A stretch of 64,000 bases of DNA, taken from positions 648,353 to 712,352 of the forward strand of contig NZ_RZNB01000002.1 in assembly GCF_004078635.1 (NCBI RefSeq), written 5' to 3'. This DNA is from Labedella phragmitis (GTDB taxonomy: Bacteria; Actinomycetota; Actinomycetes; Actinomycetales; Microbacteriaceae). The first letter of the stretch is position 1; every line of letters begins with the position of its first letter. The position numbers and the translations under genes are program-made. The notes beneath the pieces were generated by a model that was not told the origin of the DNA, did not search any database, and saw nothing but the letters and a program-made list of their open reading frames with translations. Shown here piece after piece: positions 54,960 to 63,983 of the stretch.

Positions 54960-56768
54960 TCAGATCTCCTCCTCGAACGCGGGGCTGTGGTCTCGCGCGT
55001 ACTGGACGTAGCTGTTGCTGACGCCCTGCGGCACCATCGGCCACACCATCGCGTCGGCGCTCACGACGAAGTCGATCACGACGGGGCGGTCGTTCGTCTC
55101 GAGCGCGAGCTTGATCGCGGCGTCGACCTCCTCCTCCTTCGTGACGCGGATGCCGAGGCAGCCGTAGGCCTCGGCGAGCTTCACGAAGTCCGGCACCCGG
55201 ATCGTGTCGTGTCCCGTGTTGAGGTCGGTGTTCGAGTAGCGGCCGTCGTAGAAGAGCGTCTGCCACTGACGAACCATGCCGAGCGACGAGTTGTTGATGA
55301 CGGCGACCTTGATCGGGATGTTGTTGATGGCGCAGGTCGCGAGTTCCTGGTTCGTCATCTGGAAGCAGCCGTCGCCGTCGATCGCCCATACGTCCCGATC
55401 GGGCTCGGCCACCTTGGCGCCCATGGCCGCGGGGACCGAGTAACCCATCGTGCCGGCACCACCGGAGTTGAGCCACGAGTTCGGTCGCTCGTAATTGATG
55501 AACTGCGCCGCCCACATCTGGTGCTGGCCGACACCGGAGGCGTAGACGCCCTCCGGCCCCGTGATCTCGCCGATGCGCTGGATGACGTACTGCGGAGCGA
55601 GCAGCCCGTCGGTCGTCGGGGCGTATCCGAGCGGGAACTCCTCGCGGAGGCCGTTCAGGTAGGTCCACCAGTCGGCGATGTCTGGTGTCGTCTCCGTAGC
55701 GGCCGAGAGGTACGCGGCCGTGAGGTCGACGATGACGTCCTTCGCGTCGCCCACGATGGGGACGTCGGCGAGGCGGATCTTGGAGATCTCGGCGGGGTCG
55801 ACGTCCACGTGCACGACCTTGGCGTTCGGGGCGAAGAGTTCGGCCTTGCCCGTGACCCGATCGTCGAAACGCGCGCCGAGAGCCACGATGAGGTCGGACT
55901 CCTGCAGCGCGAGCACCGCGGGAACCGTGCCGTGCATGCCCGGCATTCCGAGCTGCTGCCGGTGCGAGTCGGGGAACGCGCCGCGCGCCATGAGCGTCGT
56001 GACGACGGGGGCGCCCGTGCGCTCGGCGAGTTCGAGCAGCTCGTCCGATGCCTTCGCACGGATGACTCCGCCTCCGACGTACAGCACGGGCTTCTTGGCC
56101 TCGACGAACAACTGTGCGGCAGCCTGCACCTGCTTGCCGTGCGCCTTGGTGACGGGACGGTAGCCCGGGAGATCGATCTTGGGCGGCCAGATGAAGGGCG
56201 CCGTCGCCTGCTGCGCGTCCTTCGTGATGTCGACGAGCACGGGGCCGGGGCGTCCGGTCGTCGCGATGTGCGCTGCAGCGGCGATCGTCGACGGGATGTC
56301 CTTCGCGTCCTTCACGAGGAAGGAGTGCTTCGTGACCGGCATCGTGATGCCGACGATGTCCGCCTCCTGGAAGGCGTCCGTGCCCATGAGGGTCGAGAAC
56401 ACCTGGCCCGTGATCGCGAGGAGCGGTACGGAATCCATGTACGCGTCGGCGATCGCCGTCACGAGGTTGGTCGCACCGGGGCCCGACGTCGCGATGCAGA
56501 CGCCGAGGCGACCGCTCGAGGCCGCGTAGCCCTCGGCGGCGTGGCCGGCGCCCTGCTCGTGACGGACGAGGATGTGGCGAACCTCGGTGGAGTCCATGAG
56601 GGGGTCGTAGACGGGAAGAATCGCCCCGCCCGGGAGTCCGAAGATGTCGTCGACGCCGAGGAGTTCGAGCGTACGCACGACGGCGGCGGCTCCCGTGATC
56701 TCCTCGGGCTGCGCGCCGGCAGCATGCGGCCTCCGCGGCAGCGGAGTGGGGATGGGATCGGAAGACAT
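54960..56768 (-). CDS. ilvB: Acetolactate synthase large (catalytic) subunit
   Basis: TPP- and FAD-dependent enzyme condensing pyruvate with pyruvate or 2-ketobutyrate. 602 residues. The TPP-activating glutamate is in [18 protein letters not shown]/Mg motif [22 protein letters not shown] domain [15 protein letters not shown]. The start at MSSDPIPTP has AAGGAAA upstream. Preceded by ilvD (55-nt gap without a leader peptide) and followed by ilvN. Confidence 0.97.
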   Translation of the reverse strand: MSSDPIPTPLPRRPHAAGAQPEEITGAAAVVRTLELLGVDDIFGLPGGAILPVYDPLMDSTEVRHILVRHEQGAGHAAEGYAASSGRLGVCIATSGPGATNLVTAIADAYMDSVPLLAITGQVFSTLMGTDAFQEADIVGITMPVTKHSFLVKDAKDIPSTIAAAAHIATTGRPGPVLVDITKDAQQATAPFIWPPKIDLPGYRPVTKAHGKQVQAAAQLFVEAKKPVLYVGGGVIRAKASDELLELAERTGAPVVTTLMARGAFPDSHRQQLGMPGMHGTVPAVLALQESDLIVALGARFDDRVTGKAELFAPNAKVVHVDVDPAEISKIRLADVPIVGDAKDVIVDLTAAYLSAATETTPDIADWWTYLNGLREEFPLGYAPTTDGLLAPQYVIQRIGEITGPEGVYASGVGQHQMWAAQFINYERPNSWLNSGGAGTMGYSVPAAMGAKVAEPDRDVWAIDGDGCFQMTNQELATCAINNIPIKVAVINNSSLGMVRQWQTLFYDGRYSNTDLNTGHDTIRVPDFVKLAEAYGCLGIRVTKEEEVDAAIKLALETNDRPVVIDFVVSADAMVWPMVPQGVSNSYVQYARDHSPAFEEEI

Positions 56769-56823
56769 GAACGTTTCCTTGACGATTGAGATCGGGTGTT
56801 CCGGCAGACCAGCCGACGCACGA

Positions 56824-58518
56824 CTACCCCGTGATCGCGCCTTCCGCGGCGGAGTGCACGAGCTTGGAGTACTTCGCGAGGACGCCGCGGGTATAGCGCG
56901 GAGGAAGAGGGGCCCAGCCTTCTCGGCGGGCAGCCAGCTCAGCGTCGTCGACAAGTAGGTCGAGGGAGCGAGCAGCGATATCGACCCGTATCAGATCACC
57001 ATCGCGCACGAAGGCGATGGGACCAGCGTCCACCGCTTCGGGTGCTATGTGGCCGATGCACAGGCCGGTTGTGCCGCCTGAGAATCGTCCGTCTGTCAAT
57101 AGTAATACATCTTTGCCGAGGCCCGCGCCCTTGATGGCGGCGGTGATCGCGAGCATCTCGCGCATGCCGGGCCCGCCCTTCGGACCCTCGTATCGGATGA
57201 TGACGACATCGCCCGCGGCGATCTTGCCCTCCGTGAGCGCGTCCATCGCGGCACGTTCACGTTCGAAGACGCGAGCGGGTCCCTCGAACACCTGCGCGTC
57301 GAAACCGGCCGTCTTCACGACGGCGCCCTCCGGCGCGAACGACCCCTTGAGGATCGTGAGCCCGCCAGTCGCGTGGATGGGGTTGTCGAGAGTGCGGAGG
57401 ACCGTGCCGTCGAGCGGGTCGGGATTGATGTCGGCGAGGTTCTCGGCGACCGTCTTGCCCGTCACCGTGAGGCAGTCGCCGTGAAGCAGCCCGGCGTCGA
57501 GCAGCGCCTTCATCACGACGGGGACGCCGCCGTGACGGTCGACGTCGTTCATGACGTACTTGCCGAAGGGCTTGAGATCACCGATGTGGGGCACCTTGTC
57601 GCCGATGCGGTTGAAGTCGTCGAGGGTGAGATCGACCTCGGCCTCGCGCGCGATGGCGAGGAGGTGCAGCACGACGTTCGTCGACCCGCCGAAGGCCATG
57701 GCGACGGCGATCGCGTTCTCGAACGCCTCCCGCGTGAGGATCTGCCGCGCCGTGATGCCCTTCTTGAGCATGTTCACGACGGCCTCGCCAGAGCGGTGCG
57801 CGTAGTAGTCGCGACGACGGTCGGCCGAGGGCGGCGATGCCGATCCGGGGAGGCTCATGCCGAGCGCCTCGGCGACGGAAGCCATCGTGTTCGCGGTGTA
57901 CATGCCGCCGCACGCGCCTTCGCCCGGAGCGATCGCGCACTCGATCCGCTTGAGGTCCTCTTCGCTCATCGTGCCCGCCTTGCACGCGCCGACGGCCTCG
58001 AAGGAGTCGATGATCGTGACTTCCTTCTCCGTGCCGTCGGTGAGCTTGACCCAGCCGGGAGCGATCGATCCCGCGTAGAGGAAGACGGACGCGAGGTCGA
58101 GACGCGCGGCGGCCATCAGCATGCCGGGCAGCGACTTGTCGCATCCGGCGAGGAGCACGGTGCCGTCGAGGCGCTCGGCCATGACGACGGTCTCGACGGA
58201 GTCGGCGATGACCTCACGGGAGACGAGGGAGAAGTGCATCCCCTCGTGGCCCATCGAGATGCCGTCGGAGACGGAGATGGTGCCGAACTGCAGCGGGTAC
58301 CCGCCGCCGGAGTGGACGCCTTCCTTGGCGCCCTGGGCGAGACGGTCGAGCGACAGGTTGCACGGGGTGATCTCGTTCCACGAGCTCGCGATCCCGATCT
58401 GGGGTTTGTCCCAGTCCTCGTCACCCATGCCGACGGCGCGGAGCATCCCGCGGCTCGTCGTGGCTTCAATCCCGTCGGTGACCGCGCGCGACCGCGGTTT
58501 CACATCGATTTCTGGCAT
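56824..58518 (-). CDS. ilvD: Dihydroxy-acid dehydratase with atypical 3' codon use
   Basis: Fe-S dehydratase of Ile/Val synthesis. 564 residues. Cluster cysteines in [12 protein letters not shown] and [17 protein letters not shown]-terminal [20 protein letters not shown] and [15 protein letters not shown]. The last 95 codons use GTA, TTA, CTA, ATA, GCT and TAT, which the rest of the gene avoids. TAGACT lies 6 nt before the ATG, so the transcript can be leaderless, with no attenuator. First gene of ilvD-ilvB-ilvN-ilvC. Confidence 0.97.
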   Translation of the reverse strand: MPEIDVKPRSRAVTDGIEATTSRGMLRAVGMGDEDWDKPQIGIASSWNEITPCNLSLDRLAQGAKEGVHSGGGYPLQFGTISVSDGISMGHEGMHFSLVSREVIADSVETVVMAERLDGTVLLAGCDKSLPGMLMAAARLDLASVFLYAGSIAPGWVKLTDGTEKEVTIIDSFEAVGACKAGTMSEEDLKRIECAIAPGEGACGGMYTANTMASVAEALGMSLPGSASPPSADRRRDYYAHRSGEAVVNMLKKGITARQILTREAFENAIAVAMAFGGSTNVVLHLLAIAREAEVDLTLDDFNRIGDKVPHIGDLKPFGKYVMNDVDRHGGVPVVMKALLDAGLLHGDCLTVTGKTVAENLADINPDPLDGTVLRTLDNPIHATGGLTILKGSFAPEGAVVKTAGFDAQVFEGPARVFERERAAMDALTEGKIAAGDVVIIRYEGPKGGPGMREMLAITAAIKGAGLGKDVLLLTDGRFSGGTTGLCIGHIAPEAVDAGPIAFVRDGDLIRVDIAARSLDLLVDDAELAARREGWAPLPPRYTRGVLAKYSKLVHSAAEGAITG

Positions 58519-58524
58519 GTGTCG

Positions 58525-58530
58525 AGTCTA
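58525..58530 (-). promoter_or_regulatory. -10 box for leaderless ilvD transcript
   Basis: TAGACT on the minus strand, exactly six nt before the ilvD ATG. It excludes a leader-peptide mechanism for this operon if used as the main promoter. Confidence 0.5.
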
Positions 58531-58604
58531 GAACGCGCGCGATGCCGGCTCGGCCATTCCCCGCGGACGCGTCGGCACTCGCTCGGACGACGCCCGGCTC
58601 TGCC

Positions 58605-59390
58605 TCACTCCCCGCCGACGACCGCTCCCCGCAGCTCGACGAGTCGGGTCAGCACAGCGGCGATCGCGTCGGGAGACGGGACGCGGAACGGAGCGAGCGT
58701 GTCGCCGGCGCCGACCTTGACCCCGACGTCCCCGTCGAGCAGGACGCGGAAGGCGTCCTCGTCCGTCAGATCGTCACCGGAGTAGAACACGCCGGTGGCA
58801 CCGACGTGGTCGCGCAGTCGGGCGATCGCGTCGCCCTTGGTCGCCGCCAGCACGGAGAATTCCTCGACGTCCTTGCCCGGTCGCGCCGTGATGCCCGAGA
58901 GCTCGTTGAGGACGCGTCGCCGCACGACGTGCTGGGCGTCGATGGCCGTCTCGGCGTCGGCGTTCCGAAGATGCAGCGCGTGACCGGCGGGCTTCGACTC
59001 GACCTCGGTGCCCGGATGCTGCGCCGCGACCTCACGAAGGATGTCGCCGAGCCGGGCGACGACCTCGAGCTCCTCATCGCTCAAGGACAGGGGCGGAGCA
59101 CCGACCTCCATGCGGTACTCGCCACCATGCGAGCCGGAGAGGAGGACGTCGTCACCGACCCCCGACACCTCGACGAGCGAGTCGATCGCGCGCCCCGACA
59201 CGAGGGCGACGGACGTGCGGGCGAGCGACGCGAGCTGCTCGATGGCCCGAGCGGCCTCGGGCAGCGGTCGTGCACCCGCCGGATCGTCGACGTGCGGCGA
59301 GACGTTCCCGTCGAAGTCGAGGGCGACGAGGAGGACGCCCGTCCCGGCGAGCCGGGAGAGTGCCGTGTCGAGCGGCCGCTCGAGGGTCAT
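58605..59390 (-). CDS. otsB: Trehalose-6-phosphate phosphatase
   Basis: HAD phosphatase releasing trehalose. 261 residues: nucleophile motif LVALDFDGNVSPHVDD (DFDGN, where DxDGT is usual), SVALVSGRAIDSLVEVSGVG, KPAGHALHLRNAD, and the C-terminal VFYSGDDLTDEDAFRVL with metal-binding acids. The start overlaps the otsA stop by 4 nt (ATGA), so OtsA and OtsB are made together. Confidence 0.93.
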   Translation of the reverse strand: MTLERPLDTALSRLAGTGVLLVALDFDGNVSPHVDDPAGARPLPEAARAIEQLASLARTSVALVSGRAIDSLVEVSGVGDDVLLSGSHGGEYRMEVGAPPLSLSDEELEVVARLGDILREVAAQHPGTEVESKPAGHALHLRNADAETAIDAQHVVRRRVLNELSGITARPGKDVEEFSVLAATKGDAIARLRDHVGATGVFYSGDDLTDEDAFRVLLDGDVGVKVGAGDTLAPFRVPSPDAIAAVLTRLVELRGAVVGGE

Positions 59391-60913
59391 TCGGCGTCCT
59401 CGCTGTCGGTGTCGCCGTCGCGGTCGGTGTCGCCGTCGGCGGCGGTCTCGACGACGGCAGCCGCCTTCCCCGCATCGGCGTGGGACGCCCTCCGCAACTC
59501 GTCGAGGAAGGTCTTCGACCACTTCGCGACGTCGTTCTCAAGGACACGCCGGCGGAGCGCACGCATGCGCCTCTTCCGTTCGCGCGGGTCCATGTCGACG
59601 GCCGTCATGATGGCCTCCTTGACCCCCTGGATGTCGTGGGGGTTGATGAGGAGGGCCTGGCGCAGGTCGTCGGATGCTCCCGCGAACTCGCTCAAGATGA
59701 GCACGCCGTCGCCGTCGATGCGCGAGGCGACGTACTCCTTCGCGACGAGGTTCATCCCGTCTCTGAGAGCGGTCACGAGCATGACGTCGGCCGCGAGATA
59801 CAACGCGACCATTTCCTCGCGCGGGTAGCCGTGGTGCAGGTAGTGGACGGGGGCCCGGCCGATCGAGCCGTAGTCCCCGTTGATGCGGCCGACCGTCAGC
59901 TCGATGTCGTCGCGCAACTCCATGTAGGCGGCGACTCGCTCGCGCGACGGGCTCGCGACCTGGATGAGGGTCGTCTCCTCCGCGTCCAGGCGCCCGTCCT
60001 GGAGCAACTCGGCGAAGGCCTTGAGCCGGTGTCGGATGCCCTTCGTGTAGTCGAGCCTGTCGACGCCGAACAGCACGGTCTTCGGGTTGCCGAGGTCCTC
60101 GCGGATCTGACGCGCGCGCTCGATGACGTCGGGGTCCTGGGCGAGCTCGGCGAACGACGCGGAGTCGATCGAGATCGGGAAGGCCCGCGCGACGACGGTC
60201 CGCGACTTCTCGGGTCGCCGCTCCCCCGTCTCCTCGAGCGGCACGCGGATCGACGACCCCTTCGTCTCGTAACCGAACAGACGACGCACGGCGCGCTGGA
60301 AGTTCCCGGCGTCGGCCGTGCGCTGGAAGCCGATCACGTCGGCACCGAGCAGCCCCGCGAGGATCTGCCGACGCCACGGCAGCTGCGAGTAGAGGCCGTA
60401 GGCGGGGAACGGGATGTGGTTGAAGAAGCCGATCGTCAGGTCGGGACGCGACTCACGGAGCATGCCGGGGACGAGCTGCAGCTGGTAGTCGTGGACCCAC
60501 ACGACTCCCCCGTGCGACGCGAGGGCCGCTGCCCGTTCGGCGAACCGCCGGTTGACCGAGACGTAGGCGTCCCACCACTCGCGGTGATAGCTCGGCTGCG
60601 CGATCACGTCGTGGTAGAGCGGCCAGAGGGTGTCGTTCGAGAAGCCTTCGTAGTAGCGCTCGACCTCGGTCTCGTCGAGGGCGACGGGAACCATCGTGAT
60701 GCCGTCGTGCTCGAACGGGTCGATGTGGGTGTCCGGAGCGCCCGGCCAACCGATCCATGCTCCGTCCGCCGAGCGCATGACGGGCTCGAGCGCCGTCACG
60801 AGGCCGCCGGGCGAGAGCTTCCAGCCCTGCGTGCCGTCCGGTTCCGTGACGCTGTCGACGGGAAGCCTGTTGGCGACGACGACGAAGTCGTAGCTCTCCG
60901 CTTCGAGAGTCAC
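59387..60913 (-). CDS. otsA: Trehalose-6-phosphate synthase
   Basis: Glycosyltransferase family 20 enzyme joining UDP- (or ADP-/GDP-) glucose to glucose-6-phosphate. 508 residues. FVVVANRLPVDS at the N-terminus, WVHDYQLQLVPGMLRESRPD, FFNHIPFPAYGLYSQLPWR, LFGVDRLDYTKGIRHRLKA, ALRDGMNLVAKEYVASR. The Asp/Glu-rich last 30 residues look like a disordered tail. GTG start without a clear Shine-Dalgarno. Makes trehalose with otsB, a stress protectant and, in this group, possibly a cell-wall lipid precursor. 232 bp upstream hold no gene. Confidence 0.95.
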   Translation of the reverse strand: MTLEAESYDFVVVANRLPVDSVTEPDGTQGWKLSPGGLVTALEPVMRSADGAWIGWPGAPDTHIDPFEHDGITMVPVALDETEVERYYEGFSNDTLWPLYHDVIAQPSYHREWWDAYVSVNRRFAERAAALASHGGVVWVHDYQLQLVPGMLRESRPDLTIGFFNHIPFPAYGLYSQLPWRRQILAGLLGADVIGFQRTADAGNFQRAVRRLFGYETKGSSIRVPLEETGERRPEKSRTVVARAFPISIDSASFAELAQDPDVIERARQIREDLGNPKTVLFGVDRLDYTKGIRHRLKAFAELLQDGRLDAEETTLIQVASPSRERVAAYMELRDDIELTVGRINGDYGSIGRAPVHYLHHGYPREEMVALYLAADVMLVTALRDGMNLVAKEYVASRIDGDGVLILSEFAGASDDLRQALLINPHDIQGVKEAIMTAVDMDPRERKRRMRALRRRVLENDVAKWSKTFLDELRRASHADAGKAAAVVETAADGDTDRDGDTDSEDAE

Positions 60914-61145
60914 CGCGTCGTCGTCGTGCTCTGTCTCGGTGTGGCTGGCGATGATGATGTCCTTCCGCCCTGACGGGCTCTCAGGCTATCAGCGGCCCGT
61001 ATCGGCCCCGAAGGGGTGGACGACTGTGCTAGCACTGGTCGGCCCCTGCCTTGAACACTCCCCTACCGTGACCGAACGCGTCGTGCAAACCCCGATCGGC
61101 GCGAGTGCGATCCACTAGCGTTGGCGGCGAGCGAAAGGACCCCTC
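60914..61145. other. Noncoding divergent region of otsA and the 72-aa gene
   Basis: 232 bp with no supported gene. Promoters for otsA (minus) and the small membrane gene (plus) are expected here; I see no clear -35/-10 pair. Short hairpins such as GGCCCGTATCGGCC occur. Confidence 0.5.
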
Positions 61146-61364
61146 ATGCGGAAATACATCATGAACTCGGCCATCATCGGCGCGGTGTTCGGCGGCTTCC
61201 AGACGCTGCAGGCGACCCGCAAGGGGCCGCGCGACTGGCGCCTCGTCTTCATCTGGATCTCGTGGATCGCCACTCTCGCGCTCGCGATCGGATCGGTCGC
61301 CGACGAGGCGAACGACACCCCCGCGGAGAAGAAGCGCAAGAAGATCCAGGACCGCCTTAAGTGA
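61146..61364 (+). CDS. Small membrane protein (72 aa), unknown function
   Basis: 72 residues with one clear hydrophobic stretch (VFIWISWIATLALAIGSVAD), a shorter N-terminal one (NSAIIGAVFGGF), and a basic tail (KKRKKIQDRLK). Not recognised. GAAAGGA about 7 nt before the ATG. Followed 79 bp later by another orphan gene on the same strand. Confidence 0.6.
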   Translation: MRKYIMNSAIIGAVFGGFQTLQATRKGPRDWRLVFIWISWIATLALAIGSVADEANDTPAEKKRKKIQDRLK

Positions 61365-61392
61365 CGACTCGGCGTGTCCACCGGGCACGGAC

Positions 61393-61439
61393 CGTCCCCC
61401 GCGAGATGATGAGCGCACTTCAGCTCTGAACGGGGGACG
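61393..61439 (+). promoter_or_regulatory. Hairpin that would mask the ribosome-binding site of the 143-aa gene
   Basis: CGTCCCCCG (61393-61401) pairs with CGGGGGACG (61431-61439), 9 bp; an inner GAGC/GCTC stem lies between. The 3' arm is the GGGGGA that precedes the ATG at 61444. It could equally be the terminator of the 72-residue gene. Confidence 0.4.
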
Positions 61440-61443
61440 CTCC

Positions 61444-61875
61444 ATGTTCGGTCGCCGCCGACGCGCACAGGTTCCGGTCGATCCTCCGACCCCGGTGCAG
61501 CACGATTCCCTCACTCCCGACGAGGTGTACGCCCGCGTCAACAAGCGCGTCCTCGACGCCCTCGGCCCGGACGGGCGGTATTCGCTCGTCCTTCGCAGCG
61601 CCGCCGACACCGACGCGATCTTCTCGCAGCTCGCGGCCCGCTCGCTGTCGCTCTCCATCACCCGGTCGATCGTCGGTACGGAGACACTCGCGTCGCACCC
61701 GTCAGCACACGGCCGCTCGGCCGTCGAGGCGGCTCAGCACGAGCATCGCACGATCGCGGTGTGGGCGGATCCGCAACGGCACGATCCCGACGCGATCGAC
61801 CCGTCGATCGTCTCGCCCCCCGCACGCGGCCGCGGCGCGGGAGCCGTTCTCGGTCTCCCCGCCGACGCCTCCTGA
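61444..61875 (+). CDS. Hypothetical protein (143 aa)
   Basis: Not recognised. Soluble, with Arg-rich N-terminus (FGRRRRAQVPVDPP), a compact middle (TPDEVYARVNKRVLDALGPD, RYSLVLRSAADTDAIFSQLA) and a Pro/Arg/Gly tail. GGGGGA precedes the ATG by 6 nt but lies within an inverted repeat. It ends 14 bp before the metallophosphoesterase gene on the same strand, so the two are probably cotranscribed. Confidence 0.55.
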   Translation: MFGRRRRAQVPVDPPTPVQHDSLTPDEVYARVNKRVLDALGPDGRYSLVLRSAADTDAIFSQLAARSLSLSITRSIVGTETLASHPSAHGRSAVEAAQHEHRTIAVWADPQRHDPDAIDPSIVSPPARGRGAGAVLGLPADAS

Positions 61876-61889
61876 CGCTCCCGCAGAAC

Positions 61890-62396
61890 ATGACGACGAG
61901 CGTCCTCCTCCTCGCCGACACGCATCTCCCGAAGCGGGCGAAGGTCTTACCCGACCCCGTCCTCCGCGCGATCGACGACGTGGACGTCGTGATCCACGCC
62001 GGTGACTGGGTCGATGTGGCGACCCTCGACCTCCTCGAGTCGCGAGCCCGCCGACTCGTCGGCGTCGCGGGCAACAACGACGGCCCGGATCTGCGTACCC
62101 GGCTCCCCGAGATCGCGCGACTTCGCCTCGACGGTGTCGACCTCGCCGTCGTGCATGAGACGGGGTCGGCGACGGGCCGAGAGAAGCGCATGGACGTCGC
62201 ATTCCCCGATACCGACCTCCTCGTGTTCGGGCACAGCCATATCCCGTGGAACACGACCTCGACCGCGGGCTTGAGACTCCTCAATCCCGGGTCGCCGACC
62301 GACCGACGCCGGCAGCCGTACGCGACGTTCATGCGCGTCGTGCTCGACGATGGCCGGGTCGACTCCGTCAGCCTGGAACGGCTCCCGCCGCGCTGA
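61890..62396 (+). CDS. YfcE/MJ0936-type metallophosphoesterase
   Basis: 168-residue calcineurin-like phosphodiesterase: LLLADTHLPKR (DxH), VIHAGDWVDV (GD), GVAGNNDGPDLR (GNxD), VVHETGS, FGHSHIPW (GHSH), GLRLLNPGSPTDRR. All metal-binding motifs are present. Family members hydrolyse phosphodiesters with broad in vitro specificity; the natural substrate is unknown. ATG at 61890 is the first Met before the fold. Convergent with the next gene (1 bp between stops). Confidence 0.9.
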   Translation: MTTSVLLLADTHLPKRAKVLPDPVLRAIDDVDVVIHAGDWVDVATLDLLESRARRLVGVAGNNDGPDLRTRLPEIARLRLDGVDLAVVHETGSATGREKRMDVAFPDTDLLVFGHSHIPWNTTSTAGLRLLNPGSPTDRRRQPYATFMRVVLDDGRVDSVSLERLPPR

Positions 62397-62397
62397 A

Positions 62398-62754
62398 CTA
62401 CTGCGAGTCGACGTAGGCGATGAAGCGCGATCCGATCCCATACACGGCCTCGCGCGACCGGCCGTCCCGCGGCGCCGGCACCTGGGACGCCTCATGGTCG
62501 TCGCAGGCGAGGACCGTCCACTCCGGCCACCATTTCTTGGGTCGGTCCGTCTCCGTGAAGCGACACACGGCGCACGTGAGCTCGACCCAGACGGGTTTCC
62601 CCGTCCGGTTCGACCGCGACTGCACGAGCCATGCGGGCGGCTGCGCCTCGATGGCGGCGAGTTCGTCGTCGGACACGAGCTTGGGGATTCCGTGCTTCGT
62701 CGCCATCTCGAGCGGGATGTCGAGCCGGATGGCGGCGTCACGTCGGGAGATCAT
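62398..62754 (-). CDS. Hypothetical protein with a Cys/His cluster
   Basis: 118 residues, not recognised. It opens like a helix-turn-helix (SRRDAAIRLDIPLEMATKHG), then has a WVELTCAVCRF...ACDDH segment with CxxC and CxxH that could bind zinc. No membrane part. Convergent with the phosphoesterase gene. A small DNA- or RNA-binding zinc protein is a guess only. Confidence 0.6.
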   Translation of the reverse strand: MISRRDAAIRLDIPLEMATKHGIPKLVSDDELAAIEAQPPAWLVQSRSNRTGKPVWVELTCAVCRFTETDRPKKWWPEWTVLACDDHEASQVPAPRDGRSREAVYGIGSRFIAYVDSQ

Positions 62755-62794
62755 CCGCTCAACGATAGTCGCTCGACACGCGCGCCGGGACGCA

Positions 62795-62829
62795 CCGACG
62801 GCCGCCCCACGAGGTGGGACGGCCGTCGG
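62795..62829 (-). terminator. Hairpin downstream of the SRPBCC gene
   Basis: CCGACGGCCGCCCCAC (62795-62810) pairs with GTGGGACGGCCGTCGG (62814-62829) with one mismatch and a 3-nt loop. It lies 12 nt after the SRPBCC stop on the minus strand. No U-tract. Confidence 0.6.
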
Positions 62830-62841
62830 CGAGAAACGGGA

Positions 62842-63297
62842 TCAGGCCTGGACGTCGCCGCGCCAGCCGCCTTCTTCCACACCGCGGGACTCGATGAACT
62901 CCTTGAAGTTCTTCAGGTCCTTCTTCACGGCGTGGTTCTCCACGCCGAGCGTCGAGCCGAGCTTCTCGAGCAGGCCGGTCGGCTCCCAGTCGATCTGGAC
63001 CGTGACACGCGTCTCGCGGTCGCCCAGCTTGTGGAAGGTGACGACGCCGGCGTGGTCGACCTCGCCGCCCGTGCTGTTCCATGCGACGCGCTCGTCCGGG
63101 TGCTGCTCGGTGATGTTCGCCTCGAACTCGCGCTCGATGCCGCCGACCTTGACCTTCCACACCGTGAGGGTCTCGGTGACCTGCTTGATTGACTCGACCT
63201 CGTCGAGGAACTTCGGGAACTCCTCGAAGAGGGTCCACTGGTTGTAGGCGACGGAGACGGGAACGTCGACGTCGATCGTTTCGATGACCTGGGGCAT
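62842..63297 (-). CDS. SRPBCC / polyketide cyclase-like protein
   Basis: 151 residues of the START-like fold: QVIETIDVDVPVSVAYNQWT, FPKFLDEVESIKQVTETLTV, VTFHKLGDRETRVTVQIDW, and the long C-terminal helix LKNFKEFIESRG. Resembles the cyclase/dehydrase-annotated SRPBCC proteins of actinobacteria; ligand unknown. AAAGGAG precedes the ATG by 7 nt. A strong hairpin follows the stop. Confidence 0.85.
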   Translation of the reverse strand: MPQVIETIDVDVPVSVAYNQWTLFEEFPKFLDEVESIKQVTETLTVWKVKVGGIEREFEANITEQHPDERVAWNSTGGEVDHAGVVTFHKLGDRETRVTVQIDWEPTGLLEKLGSTLGVENHAVKKDLKNFKEFIESRGVEEGGWRGDVQA

Positions 63298-63414
63298 GCT
63301 GATCTCCTTTGCGTTGGTTCCGGTGTGTCTGCGACGTTACCCACGGCACCTGGACGGAACCGGATTCGGCGGGAGCCTCGCGTTATCGACGATGAGCCCC
63401 TATCATCAGCACCG

Positions 63415-63843
63415 ATGCGCCAAGACGTCCATTTCGTGACCCTGTCGACTCCGGATCTCGACGCCGCTCGACGCTTCTACGTCGACGGGCTGGGTTGGGA
63501 GGCGCTCCTCGATGTGCCCGACGAGATCCTCTTCTTCCAGGTCGCTCCCGGGCTCGTGCTGGGACTCTTCGACGCGGAGAAGTTCGCCCAGGACGTGCGC
63601 GCGGACGCCGCCATGCCCGCTTCCGGCGTCACCCTCGCCCACAACGTCGGCAGCGAGGCGGAGGTCGTCGAGATCGCGCAGCGCTTCGTCGCGCTCGGCG
63701 GTCGGGAGGTCGTCGCTCCGGAGCCCGGGGCGTTCGGCGGCATCTTCCACGCGATCGTGACCGATCCGAACGACGTGCTGTGGGAGATCGCGCACAACCC
63801 GGGTTGGCACGTCGCCGACGACGGTACCGTCTCCTTCGGCTGA
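63415..63843 (+). CDS. VOC-family (glyoxalase-like) protein
   Basis: 142 residues with the paired beta-alpha-beta-beta-beta modules of the vicinal oxygen chelate family: VHFVTLSTPDLDAARRFYVD, GLGWEALLDVPDEILFFQV, GVTLAHNVGSEAEVVEIAQR, FGGIFHAIVTDPNDVLWEIA. The metal His/Glu positions are roughly kept (His6, Glu near the end). TATCAT lies 8 nt before the ATG, and there is no good Shine-Dalgarno, so it may be close to leaderless. Substrate unknown. Confidence 0.85.
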   Translation: MRQDVHFVTLSTPDLDAARRFYVDGLGWEALLDVPDEILFFQVAPGLVLGLFDAEKFAQDVRADAAMPASGVTLAHNVGSEAEVVEIAQRFVALGGREVVAPEPGAFGGIFHAIVTDPNDVLWEIAHNPGWHVADDGTVSFG

Positions 63844-63877
63844 CGCGACCGGCGCCTCGTCTGAGGGCGGAGCACCG

Positions 63878-63894
63878 GGGACGTGAACCCACGG
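63878..63894. repeat. 17-nt direct repeat, copy 1
   Basis: GGGACGTGAACCCACGG; the same 17 nt recur at 63984-64000, 106 bp away. The copies flank the minus-strand terminator hairpin. The minus-strand reading GTGGGTTCACGTCCC looks like a tRNA T arm with a non-canonical loop. Confidence 0.6.
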
Positions 63895-63935
63895 ACCGCG
63901 ATCCCGACCCGACCCACCCACCCACGAAATGAAAA

Positions 63936-63967
63936 AGCCCCGAAGACTGGCGAGAGTCTCCGAGGCT
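63936..63967 (-). terminator. Intrinsic terminator of a transcript entering from the right
   Basis: AGCCCCGAAGACT (63936-63948) and AGTCTCCGAGGCT (63955-63967) pair over 13 positions with two mismatches and a 6-nt loop; on the minus strand TTTTTC follows. The transcript it ends lies mostly outside the window. Confidence 0.7.
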
Positions 63968-63983
63968 GTTCCGTGCACCCCCT

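Noticed and set aside
56769..56823. A leader peptide or riboswitch in front of ilvB
   Set aside because: Only 55 nt, no frame with Ile/Val/Leu codons and no stable structure; ilvB is simply downstream of ilvD.
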